Positions 53,941-63,944 of a stretch of DNA of 64,000 bases are shown here, in pieces (position 1 is the first letter of the stretch; the number at the start of each line of letters is the position of its first letter). Under the pieces are notes generated by a model. It did no database searches. It was not told the origin of the DNA and saw nothing but the letters and a program-made list of their open reading frames with translations. A program made the position numbers and the translations under genes. The DNA comes from Rutpela maculata (lineage: Eukaryota > Arthropoda > Insecta > Coleoptera > Cerambycidae): contig OW386286.2 of NCBI GenBank assembly GCA_936432065.2, positions 116,213,519 to 116,277,518 on the forward strand, written 5' to 3'.

Positions 53941-56900
53941 AATTAAGAAACAATAGTTCAAAGAATCCGTTTATTTAACAGAATTGGTTATACAAAATTC
54001 TCAAGATAAGAATCGTGCCTTCCCCAATCAAGGTAGTGACTTTCAGACCATACAAGCGAGAGCGCTCACGCTAACGATCGATTAGGTAGAAAAGATTCAT
54101 ACATACCTTCTCAGAATCAAAATGCGAGCTTTTAGAATCATTTCAGACTCTGGGTAAATGAATAATTAAGGCTGACTGAAATTAACTTAAAAATGTTTTA
54201 CTAAATGAATTTAGTTTCGCTAGAGACTACTTAGCTTTAAAGTTCTTGTACCGTGGAGATTCACGTACTTAAACACATTCAGAGGACTTATTACTGCATA
54301 AGTTGAGTGGCGTTCGATCAGTCCACGACTTACTAACCCTTATCACAGTCGTTCGATATTATCGATTTGGCAGCGTCTCACCTTCGAGCGACTTTTAGGC
54401 AAAATTGAATTTTTGGATTTTTATGCACAAGGCGTTTTCCTCTATAACTTTGTCATTTGAAATGCCCTGTTATTGGCTTTTCTACCATCGCTTTGTCTGG
54501 ACCACTCAACGCGCTCGACCAAATTGCGAGCCGGGTCAATCCAAACTCTTTCTATGCGAGAAACCGGCCTTGCACATGTGCATTGATTTTTATCAATTTT
54601 TGCTTATCGGCACTACGCCGGCTTTGACAAAATCTTCTATTTTGCCTTTTGGATGCAGTGCATCGTTAAAATTTTATGCTCATACTTTAGAATTGGGCTT
54701 TCAATGACCGTACCTCAAAGGTCAATGTCTTTGGTTGAGGAATAAAAATAAAAAAATAATTTAAATTATATTTTCGTGGTACTTTTTAAACTGACTTTGT
54801 GGTACTTTTGAAAAATCCATTTTAAGACCAATTTTAGCGTACTTTTGAAAAATCGATTTTCAAGCCAAATTTCAAGGTACTTTTGAAAAGTTAATCTGCG
54901 GGTGAAATTTTGGCGTACTTTTGAAAAATCGATTTTCAAGCCAAATTTCAAGGTACTTTTGAAAAGTTAATCTGCGAGTGAAATTTTGGCGTACTTTTGA
55001 AAAATCGATTTTCAAGCTAAATTTCAACGCCCTTCCAAAAATATTATTTTTCAAAGTCCAATTTGAAAAAAGTATATTATTCATAAATCTTTGTAATTAT
55101 ATACTTCTACTCTCATATTCTGAACCAAAAACATTTTTCCTAAGTGAAAATTCGGTGTTTCTTCGAATTTTCACCTGGTCATTTCCAACGCCTTATAGAA
55201 CTCAAAACGGCCCTTGTGGACTGATCTGCGCCTCTGCAGACTCCCAAAAATGTCTTCAAATGAAATTTTTGCCTAAGTCGAATTTTGATTATGTCTTCAA
55301 CTTAGGACGATTTTGGAGAGTTCTACAACAAGAACACTGACTGGACTTTATACCTTAATGTACATTATTAAAAATGATTACAATTTTATATATAAATAAC
55401 TATTACTCCGTTAATATTTGAGTTAGTAACATCGGTCAAAAAACAAATGAAAGCTAATTGTGTGCTCTAGAACTTTTATTAAAATTATTTTTTCAAAAAT
55501 TGACTAGAAATTTCAGTACAAACTTCTCGAGTTAATAAAAGTTTAAATTTCCGTAATATTTAAATTATTTTTTTATTTCCTAAGTTTATCGTTTAATTTA
55601 TCGTAAAATATGTAATCATACTTTCTGTAAAATGTGAAGTGAGGAATGGAACAAAAAAAAGAAATCTAAAATCGGAGCAACGGTTACTAAGATATATGAT
55701 TTTAAAGAAAATATCTCTGGAGGTCATTTTTTCTAAATGGCGGATTTTTTGCGACTTTATGTACTTATCCTACATTAATAGAGCTATCCATTGCGATAAA
55801 CAAATAACTGTCCCCAAATAGTTCACGCCAAACACATTTTACACTGAGATTTGCCTGGTCTAATATATGAATGTAATTACCATGAATATGCCAGAAACGC
55901 ACATTTTAGGCAGTCGTCGCGTGCAGAAGGGTGTGCAAATCGATTTTTTTTGTTTTTTTTGCGTTTTTTTTTTATTTTAAAATGGATGCCAATAGTGCCA
56001 AACGAAAAGCCGTTCAAAAAAGTCCAGCGGAAATTCATTGGCATGCAGTTTCCGCGCGCAAAACAAATTTTGGTGCGCACATTAAATCGTAACATTTTTT
56101 GATATTTTTGATTCTGGATTTTTTTGATTTTGGATTTTTTTTCACGGCTTTTCGTTTGGCACTATTGGCATCCATTTTAAAATAAAAAAAAACAAAAAAA
56201 ATCGATTTGCACACCCTTCTGCACGCGACGACTGCCTAAAATTTGCGTTTCTGGCATATTCATGGTCATTACATTCATATATATGATTGGCATGCATTTT
56301 AAAAACATTGCACCTGACTGGTCATGTACCGCCGGTCTATTATTATAATATTTTCTAATGAATTATTTGAAGAAATATCTATTTTTTAAGTTTATTCTAG
56401 AATTCTGTACTTATTGTTCAATAAAACGAAAATGGTTGCAATTAGCCATAGAGAAGTATTTATAAAACATGTTCGTTTTTCATATCATCACATCGTCGAA
56501 AAATATATAGGATGTTCCATTTGAAAAAATTGAGAAAATTTAATTTATAAAATTCTTAATTGAAAAATAATTTTTGACCACCCTGTACATTTTTAGGAAG
56601 AAAAAAATGATTCAAAAACATTAATTATATGTCTCGTAACTAGCAATCACATAAGTTTTGTTAAAACCCGTAATTGTGACTTTGGTGAATTTTTCAATAT
56701 GCAGCTGCAGATGGCATTATTTCAACAAAAAATTCATTACATCCAAGTGGTTGGGAGATAGTCAATAATAATACAGGAGTGAATGGAGTCTAGAAAGAGG
56801 CTTAAAAAATATACTGTTATACATAGCATTCCATTAAAAAAAAGGCACTTGATCCTGTAATTTCTTCTTGGCTCACCCTGTATATTCGCAAATTATTTCG

Positions 56901-57004
56901 GGTTATATACTTGTTCACCTAGTTTGTTTGTATTTTTTTTCTAATTTCTAGCTGTCTTAGAACTCGAGATATCGAAGTCCGACACACTATTGCCCCACCC
57001 TGTA

Positions 57005-57417
57005 TATAGATATATATTTCCTACGCATATTCTCTTGTACTAAAACCTATGTAACAAATATCTCAGTCTGGAATGCTGTAGCGAATTTACCCAGGGCATA
57101 AGAAAGTTCCGGCTCTTTCACCGTATATCCCCGCTCCAGCACTTTCCTCATACCTTCCGTTACCCACCGACATTGCCAGAGCTAGGGATCGAACTCAGTA
57201 TACGATAGACAGCGTCACCAAGCGGGCTCGTGACCAGTCGTGACCAAGCGGGCTCGCGACCAACACGCTTTGGCCCGCTACTCTACGGTGCCGGTAAATT
57301 AATGCCGAAAATAATGTATTTAATGGGAAGGAGGATATATCAAATTACCAATAAACTTAAGAAATGCATACCATTTATTTTTACTATTTACACATAAGTT
57401 AATTGGATTCTATTACA
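57005..57417 (-). repeat. Intergenic/3'-UTR stretch with a tRNA-derived SINE-like head
   Basis: At about 57180-57245 the minus strand reads CGAGCCCGCTTGGTGACGCTG (A-box-like) and GAGTTCGATCCC (B-box), with AAGCGGGCTCG duplicated at 57220 and 57247. This is a tRNA-derived SINE rather than a tRNA gene. The part next to 57418 is the presumed 3' UTR of the host gene. Confidence 0.55.
57373..57378 (-). terminator. Poly(A) signal AATAAA of the host gene
   Basis: AATAAA on the minus strand, about 40 bases after the stop codon at 57418-57420. The position fits the 3' end of the last exon. Confidence 0.65.
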
Positions 57418-57479
57418 TTAATAATGGGCTCCGTGATGTTTTTTTCCTTCTGGTTGGTTATCGTGGCTGTGGATATGAC
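57418..57479 (-). CDS. Last exon of the Ser/Gly-rich secreted-type protein gene
   Basis: A 62-bp terminal exon. The acceptor CAATTTTTAG ends at 57480. The exon starts with GT, which completes the codon begun by the G ending the large exon at 61968, then reads HIHSHDNQPEGKKHHGAHY and TAA. The phase (1 nt + 2 nt) fits exactly. The sequence continues the His/Gly style of the upstream exon end (GWGHGSGHEKS) and is followed by a poly(A) signal. His-rich tails can bind metal or change charge with pH; this is inference. Confidence 0.75.
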
Positions 57480-57625
57480 CTAAAAATTGAAAATCAAAAT
57501 TATAACCTCATATATTTTAGATATACTTATAAGTAAACATATATGCACCCTGTGTATCCTGTATCATTTTAAAAGCAGTTTGCAAATTTTTGAAATATCC
57601 TTTTTTGAACCAATTCAAAATTATA

Positions 57626-58122
57626 GACTGGCGGTACATAACCAGTCAGGTGCAAGGTTTTTAAAATACATGCCAATCATATATATGAATGAAATTATCA
57701 TGAATATGCCAGAAACGCAAATTTTAGGCAGTCGTCGCGTGCAGAAGGGTGTGCAAATCGTTTTTTTTTGTGTGTTTTTTTTTTTATTTTAAAATGGATG
57801 CCAATAGTGCCAAATGAAAAGTCGTGAAAACAAATCCAAAATCAAGAATACCAAAAAATTTGACGATTTAATGAGCGCATCAAAATTTGTTTTGCGCGCG
57901 GAAACTGCATGCCAATGAATTTCCGCTGGATTCTTTTTCACGGCTTTTCGTTTGGCACTATTGGCACCCATTTTAAAATTTAAAAAAAAATCGATTTGCA
58001 CACCCTTCTGCACGCGACTACTGCCTAAAATTTGCGTTTCTGGCATATTCATGGTAACTTCATTCATATAGGTATATGATTGGCATGCATTTTAAAAACT
58101 GACTGGTCACGTACCGCCAGTC
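57626..58122. mobile_element. Unsplit copy of the M2 fold-back MITE
   Basis: 497 bp with ends GACTGGCGGTACATAACC and, inverted, GACTGGCGGTACGTGACC, and TA on both sides (57624-57625, 58123-58124). The inner arms (AGGCAGTCGTCGCGTGCAG and its complement) match the split copy at 55863-56337. Confidence 0.92.
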
Positions 58123-58567
58123 TATTAAAACAGTTGTTTCTAGAAAGTGGTAAGACGTGGCAATGTAGAATTCTTTTTAAGAGGGAACCCACGGCTCACT
58201 TACCTAGATTATTGTGATTGTTACTAATTCAAGATCGAAAGTCGAATGATCAAGCAGTTCTTTTTTTTAACGCATTTTTAGTACAGTCAAGGAATTATTT
58301 GTATAATATGGAGGGGATTGCCACAGTCATTAATAAATGTTTTCCACAGAAACGTCGTTGCTGCTACTACTGCCATTTTGAAAAAATGACTGTCAAAATT
58401 GGTTTTTCTCCATTATCCCCTTTCCTGTTAGTGCTGTCCTAAAATTAGATTTTACCGATATTGCAGAAAATGACAAAAGCTACAACTTTTTGTTTTAACT
58501 ATTTTTCTCTATTGTTAATATTTTTAACAATTTACAGCCGTCAAAATGGTGAAAGTTTGTGCTTAGA

Positions 58568-58733
58568 GTCGAGTAAACTTTAACTTGACGTGTGTATGAG
58601 TTGGTAACACAACGTACGATTTGGTATGCGATGAGCACAGAGCCATTGCAATGACGCAGAGAAATTATCGCGTATATCTGATCTTAGTTTATATGATGAA
58701 GCGACCTTTGGCCAAGTTAAAGTTTACTCGACT
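58568..58733. mobile_element. Small inverted-repeat element (MITE-like)
   Basis: A perfect 20-bp inverted repeat: GTCGAGTAAACTTTAACTTG at 58568-58587 and its complement at 58714-58733. TA dinucleotides lie close to both ends, but the flank alignment is off by two bases on the left. The inside is non-coding. Confidence 0.65.
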
Positions 58734-58738
58734 ATAGC

Positions 58739-59420
58739 TACAGATTTTTGCAATCATCTTGCCCACGTTGCTCCTACGTAGAAATTAATTATTAGCAATA
58801 TTGTGCATCGTAAAATTTCCCAAAACTTTCATTTAAACAATCTGCTTCCACGGTCTATTGTTTAAAAATTACAGCAGCTCGAAATTTGTTTTTATTAATT
58901 TTGCATAATCAAGAAAATTGACTTAGAGTTTTGTTATCTCTTTAAAATAATTAATTTCTACTGAATTCTTCGAGTTTTCGCTGATCTGTCAACAAAACAA
59001 TTTTTCTTATTGCCTAATTCTGTACAGTATTGGCAAAAGGCATTTTCACATTTTTGGGCAAGTTTAAATCGTAAAATTTACCCTCGCCCAAAAATATGCA
59101 AATTTATACATTACTGCAGATTTTTGCAATGGTGGTCTGTCTTCATTGATCCTACGTAGTAATTAGCTATTAACAATATTGCAGATTATAAAATTTCCCA
59201 AGTTTTGTAAGAAAAATACGAAAAATTTTACAGGAGCTCGAAAATTTCATTATTTTTTAAACTTCGAGCTTCTGTAATTTTAAAACAGTTCACCGTGAAA
59301 GAAAATTTTTTGAATAAAAGATTTGAGAAATTTTATAGTGTACAATATTGCAGCGAAGCACAAATTTTCATAATTCCAACAATAAAGCAATCTAAGTAAG
59401 AGTTGTAGCTTTTTTATTTT
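58739..59420. repeat. Degenerate direct and inverted repeats
   Basis: CAGATTTTTGCAAT...CTACGTAG...CAATATT...AAAATTTCCCAA occurs at 58741 and again at 59120; an inverted, more diverged copy follows at about 59255-59370 (TTCGAGCTTCTGTAATTTT, TACAATATTGCAGC). Probably an old fold-back element. Confidence 0.55.
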
Positions 59421-59679
59421 CTGCAATGTTAATACCTAATTTTTGGATAGAACTAATAAAAAAGGAAATAGTTTAGAAAAACTTATTTTGTCCGTTATTT
59501 TCTTAACATGGCGGCCGTAGCGGCAACGATATTTTTGTGAAGAACATTAATTAATGTGGTTAATTTTGCGCACATTAACATTACGTTAATATAAATAAGG
59601 CAATTAAAAAAGACTCCGAACTTTATCAACATTCCTACCATTTTTGTGCTATCTTAGTCGCTTAATTTTGCACAATTTT

Positions 59680-60423
59680 ACTCAATTCTGCATCATAATC
59701 ACTCTATTTTGCACACCATATTTCAAATTTAGCGCACATCCACCTTGGTGCCCATGGCATCCTGTTCCAATTTCTCCAACTCTGTGCACCATTTCTCAAA
59801 GGTAACTTGAACATAACCTACTAATTAACGTCGAACGTCGAAACCTTCTCAGATATTATGAACCGGAAAATTGAAAGAAAGATATTTCTGGAACCACTCT
59901 ATTAAAACTAAGCTTCAAATAAGTTCTTTAATTTAGCAAGACAATGAAATGAAACCTTAAATTCCAAAGGAGGATAGAACAGTAAAATGAATTTGATAGG
60001 ACTCTACTATACTAAGTCGAATTAGACAAATCAGCTACCTACTAAGAAATGACGCACAAAATTGGAGAAATTCTGAAGTAATCGGAACAGAAAGAATACT
60101 AACCTGGGTGTGCACAAAATTTGAAATAGGTTGTGTAAAATGGAGCGATTAAAAATGTAGAAAAATAATAAGAATTTTGGCAGTGAGGAGAGGTTGGAGG
60201 AAATTTTCGAAATGATCTGATGGGCACTAATGTGAGTGTGCGTAAAATTGCAAATATAGTGTGCAAAATTGAGCGAAAATGACAAGAAAAGAATTTTTGT
60301 AGTGAAGAATGAGGACCGGAGGCAATTTTTCGAAACATCGTGGGCGATGATGTGAGTACGTGCAAAATTTAAAATAAGGTGTGCAAAATTGTGCAAAATT
60401 AAATTTATTTTCTCATCATCATA
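59680..60423. repeat. TTTTGCACA-rich repeats flanking a MITE
   Basis: Units with GTGTGCAAAATTG and GATGTGAGT(A/G)(T/C)G recur with a spacing of about 120 bp at 60100-60400. Inverted relatives lie at 59680-59790 and 61021-61100, so the mariner-type MITE at 60426 sits inside a larger inverted arrangement. The 135-codon minus-strand frame here is a repeat by-product. Confidence 0.5.
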
Positions 60424-60425
60424 TA

Positions 60426-61014
60426 CAGGGTGTGCCACGTGAAACTCCCCAAACTTGTAAGTTTTTTATTTTTGAAGCGATGACCATGTTGGGCACATCA
60501 AATAATAGACATTTTTAAAGCCTTTAAACATACATACAGAGTAATTTAAAAAAAAAATTTGAAAAAATTGTTAAGAAAGGAAACTTAATTTCTTTGAATA
60601 TTTTTTTACCCACCCTGTATATGAACTGTGTTAATGTTTTCTTATAAAGGTTTTAATTAGCTTTAATTTATGTTATTAAAATTTAAAAAAATTAAAAACA
60701 AAAATTTTGCATTTTCCTATTTATAGACCCTTCTAATTAAGAAAAATTAAAGAAAATTTTCCCACAGTTATGAGACCTGTAAAAAGTGAAGTATTTGGGT
60801 TGTCTAAACATGATTTACCCCCGCAGTTCTAAAAAATTATTCAAGGAAATTAAGTTTTCTTTCTTAACAATTTTTTCGAAAAATATTTTTTAAATCACTC
60901 TGTACACATGTTTAAATGCCTTAAAAATATCTACAATTTGATGTGTCCAACATGGTCGTCGCTTAAGAAAATAAGAAAGTTAGAAGCCTGGGGAGTTTTA
61001 AGTGGCGCACCCTG
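60426..61014. mobile_element. Mariner-type MITE with CAGGGTG ends
   Basis: 589 bp with ends CAGGGTGTGCCACGTGAAAC and, inverted, CAGGGTGCGCCACTTAAAAC, TA on both sides (60424-60425, 61015-61016). The arms extend at least 70 bp inward with moderate divergence (GACCATGTTGG conserved). No ORF. Confidence 0.88.
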
Positions 61015-61254
61015 TATATCTAATTTCACAATTTTGCACACCTTATTTCAAGTTTTGCACACATATTAGCGTTCACGGCATCCTAAAAAATTTCCTCTAG
61101 CCTGTACCAAAGACCCTCTTCCATTATTTGTGCTATATAGCGTATTTATCTGTCTGTAAAGAATTAAACACATTTTATAAGTTTAAAAATCTTTAAAAAA
61201 TATGTACATAAAACTTCCCTCTCTATTTGTCATCATTCATTATATTTTCTGTTA

Positions 61255-61610
61255 GATGACTACCCTGTATATTGCTCAATAAGTAGCATATCAGGTTTTC
61301 TTAATTAGTTATTTTTTAGGGTGATAATCCTGTATATTTTTCATTAAAAGTATGGCAAGTTTCTCCTTTGACAGTTGATTATATACATGCAAAATATTAT
61401 TATCCTCATCATATTTTTTTCGTCAATTATTTCTTTAAAGTTGTCCACGTTGTACATTTGTCACTAAAAGTATAGCAGGTTTTTTCTTAGACATTTATGT
61501 TAACTATATATCAAATATTGTACTTAGTCATAGTTTTTTATTAATTATTTTTTAAGGGTGCATATTTTTCACTAAGTTCCTTCTTTAAAAAATATGATAA
61601 CTACATGCCA
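61255..61610. repeat. Degenerate tandem repeat, ~65-120-bp spacing
   Basis: CTGTATATT(T/G)(T/C)...CA(C/T)TAAAAGTAT(A/G)GCA(A/G)GTTT is repeated at about 61266, 61332, 61451 and 61560 with much divergence. Non-coding, inside the intron. Confidence 0.5.
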
Positions 61611-61967
61611 AATATCACTGTCCTATTTGTTAGGAAGTACATTCCATTTCTTCGTAGCCTCAATTACTTACCCAATATTATTTTCTCCTTCAAGTGGTTT
61701 TTTAGAGGTAGTGTCGACAAGAGAAATTGAAAGACCTAATTTTCATAATCTATATAGTCTGTGACACGAAAATCGGAAGAAATTGAAATGATTTTATGTT
61801 GATTATACTACTTCCCTTCGGTAAGCAAAGGAAGTAATAATTTATTTTTCAGAATATTCCAGGTGCCGTTAAATGTTTTTAAATCTGATTGCATAGTTAT
61901 CGGGATACAATAAAATGTGGGATATCCTTCATGTAAGAAAATTATTATAAATCAGATTTTTATCTAC

Positions 61968-63944
61968 CTGATTTCTCGTGTCCACTTCCATGGCCCCAAC
62001 CTATACTCCAGTGTCCCGATGATCCAACTGATCCACTCGATTCACTTGATCCACTTGTTGCACTGGATCCACTTGATCCACCATGAATGTTACCGATACC
62101 TAAGGTTGGTCCGCTTGATCCGTTTGATCCACTTGATCCGTTTGATCCACTTGATCCGATTGATCCACTTGATCCATTTGATCCACTTGATCCACTTGTT
62201 GCACTGGATCCACTTGATCCACCAAGAATGTTACCGATACCTAAGGTTAGTCCGCTTGATCCGTTTGATCCGCTTGATCCGTTTGATCCACTTGATCCAC
62301 TTGATCCACTTGATCCACTTAATCCGCTTGATCCACCAATACCGATACTTGGCAAGGTTGGTAATTTAAGAGCGCCTTTTATCAAAACTGTAATTTTAAC
62401 CACTATTGACTTCGCACCGACAGAGCTAAGCAAACCTGATAATTTAAGAGAACCGTTGCTGGAATTAGTTACGGCACTAGATAATGCATCTACAATTGGA
62501 CCCACTACTGGAAGAGCCTTCAATAATTTCTCGATAGAGCCTGATGTTAATAATGATATTATAGTTTTAATATTTACTTTACTCAATATTTCCTGAAGAA
62601 TATTACCACTAATGGAAACATTTACATCAATGACTAAATCAGGAATAACCTCTTTAAGCAAGTGTATTCCTACAGTAGAATTAAGAAGTTGTAATAAATC
62701 AAGCAGCAAAGTAGGGATTGATACTTCAGTGTTTACCACAGATGATAATTTCAATAAAACATTTACAACTAATTGAAGTACCCCACCAACCACATCTTTA
62801 ACTAAAATCTCGATTATTTCGGATATATTAATTCCACCGATAACCAATTTCCCGTTTAGTAAGTCATTGACTAATGTTATAAATACTGATAAATGTTCAG
62901 AAGAATGAACTGATACTTGTATTTCAATAACCTTGCGTAAACCTTCTAGAGAAATGGATATATCAATACCGTCACTTTTTGACGTGGCAAATTTAAGTAA
63001 TGTCTCTATCAGAACATCAATTTCCAAGTGACCTCCAATTAAAGCAACAATTTGAGCAACAACCTTCAATAATCCAGTTACTCCCCCAGAAACATTACCT
63101 CCCAATTTTACAATTATGTCCAAGAGCTTGTCTACGGAATTTAACAGATTTCCAACAATAGATAAATCAACACGAGTTACAATGGCTAACAGGAGATTCA
63201 CTAATAACTGAACACCGTCAGCGGCTCCAAGAAGCAATGCTAAGTCCAACTCAACTTTTGCTTTAAGCAAAGCAGATAATCCGCCAGTTACTTCCGCAAA
63301 GAATGCTCCTAAACCTTCGAGAACACCAATTAACCAGATAATATCTCCATGAAGGTTGATTAACCCATCACCAAGTAGTATAAGAATTCCGTCGAGAGGG
63401 CCTTTTAAAACAGTCGTAAGTGAGGAGGCAATTTTCAAGAGAATGGTTAGAGCACCTTTGATATTTCCTTGAAGTTCTAATTTAAGCTGAGATGACAGGT
63501 GAATCAGCAGATTTCCCAGTACTTCCAAAATATCAGAAGAAATTGAGGATAAGTTAAACGATTTACCTTCTTTTGAATTAAGAATTACTGTTAGTGACGT
63601 TAATTTCTTGAAATAAATTTCAAAGCTTTCCTTGCTGCTTAACCAAACCGACGCTTTAATATAAATGCCGGAACCGGTCTGAATATTTACTACTATTGCT
63701 GCACCAGAAGATCCATCTAAAAGCGCAACCAAATTGGCATTTAGATCTATCACGAGAGCTACATTTGCAGTTAGGTTAACAATTGCTACCTTGCCTTCGT
63801 TATAAGTTATTTGTAGTCCACTGGTGCTGCTGTTACTACAAATCCACGAGCATTGTTGTGAAGTTGATGCTTCTCTTGCTTGAAAAGGAGACAAATATTT
63901 CGATGACTTAGCTTTGTGTGCGAAATGTCTTGCTGAGAGATATT
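61968..63944 (-). CDS. Large exon of a probable secreted Leu/Ile-rich, Gly-Ser-Asn-rich protein
   Basis: 1977 bp, open throughout. The acceptor TTATTTTATTTCAG precedes 63944 and the donor AG|GTAGAT follows 61968; phases 1 and 1 fit. Encoded regions: a short polar N-terminal part with two Cys (CSWIC), about 430 residues of alternating Leu/Ile/Val with Gly, Ser, Asn and Lys (pattern like LLKVVAQIVALIGGHLEIDV), then a 110-residue Gly-Ser-Asn repeat with GSSGSNGSS units and two copies of LGIGNI(L/H)GGSSGSSATSG, ending His/Gly-rich. The signal peptide would be in an exon outside the window. No enzyme motif is visible. A structural, adhesive, silk-like or surfactant role is conceivable but unproven; I do not recognise the family. 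Confidence 0.75.
62010..62340 (-). repeat. Coding minisatellite, 9/18-bp GGATCAAGTGGATCAAAC-type units
   Basis: The Gly-Ser-Asn region consists of imperfect 9-bp units encoding SGS/SGN, with a higher-order duplication (about 62060-62200 and 62190-62330) each containing CTTAGGTATCGGTAACAT. Length polymorphism is likely. Confidence 0.88.

Larger units (their letters stand above)
43412..55330 (-). mobile_element. G1: Ty3/gypsy LTR retrotransposon
   Basis: A complete element on the minus strand. 3' LTR 43412-45209, internal part 45210-51078, 5' LTR 51079-55330 (enlarged by LINE L3). Target duplication AGAA at 43408-43411 and 55331-55334, in the right inverted repeat of M3. Gene order gag, protease, RT, RNase H, integrase. 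The LTRs differ at few sites apart from the insertion and one repeat unit, so it inserted recently, but gag and pol carry lesions. Confidence 0.95.
51079..55330 (-). repeat. G1 5' LTR, enlarged by LINE L3
   Basis: It matches the 3' LTR end to end. Without L3 it is about 1862 bp; most of the excess over the 3' LTR is one extra repeat unit of about 75 bp (near 54900-54975). A few single-base differences and a short deletion (near 55063) also separate the LTRs. Confidence 0.93.
36150..55860 (+). mobile_element. M3: mariner-like element with ~1-kb inverted repeats, split by L2 and G1
   Basis: Starts GTGCAGGCAAATC (36150); the inverted end is GACCAGGCAAATC (55860), with TA on both sides (36148-36149, 55861-55862). 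Left inverted repeat 36150 to about 37106. The right repeat is in two pieces, about 42812-43411 and 55335-55860, separated by the gypsy element. The transposase is on the plus strand and interrupted by the LINE L2. It is inserted in M2. Confidence 0.85.
36087..56337. mobile_element. M2: fold-back MITE split by M3
   Basis: The ends are GACTGGCGGTACGTGACC (36087) and, inverted, GACCGGCGGTACATGACC (ending 56337), each beside TA (36085-36086, 56338-56339). Only the first 61 bp lie left of M3; the remaining 475 bp are at 55863-56337. A second, unsplit copy at 57626-58122 confirms the structure. Confidence 0.88.
29598..57002 (+). mobile_element. M1: mariner-like element split by nested insertions
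   Basis: The left end CAGGGTGGGGCAATAGTG begins at 29598 and the inverted right end stops at 57002, each beside TA (29596-29597, 57003-57004). The inverted repeats are long, about 650 bp: 29598 to about 30250 on the left, about 36030-36086 plus 56338-57002 on the right. The right repeat is cut in two by M2. Without its insertions M1 would be a few kb with a single plus-strand transposase. Nested inside are D1, a hAT MITE and M2 with everything M2 holds. Confidence 0.85.
57480..61967 (-). other. Intron of 4488 bp
   Basis: Donor AG|GTAGAT at 61967-61966, acceptor TTTTTAG at 57480. It contains an M2-type MITE, a small inverted repeat, a mariner-type MITE and degenerate tandem repeats. No supported ORF lies in it. 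Confidence 0.65.

Noticed and set aside
55851..58442. Short ORFs of about 70-100 codons
   Set aside because: They fall in the arms of the M2-type MITEs or intronic AT-rich DNA and have no motif.
60031..60438. 135-codon minus-strand ORF
   Set aside because: Low-complexity by-product of the TTTTGCACA repeats, partly within a MITE end.
62087..62596. Plus-strand ORFs of DPLDPFDPL and LIHLIHL type
   Set aside because: Antisense reading of the Gly-Ser-Asn coding repeat; the minus strand has the spliced gene.
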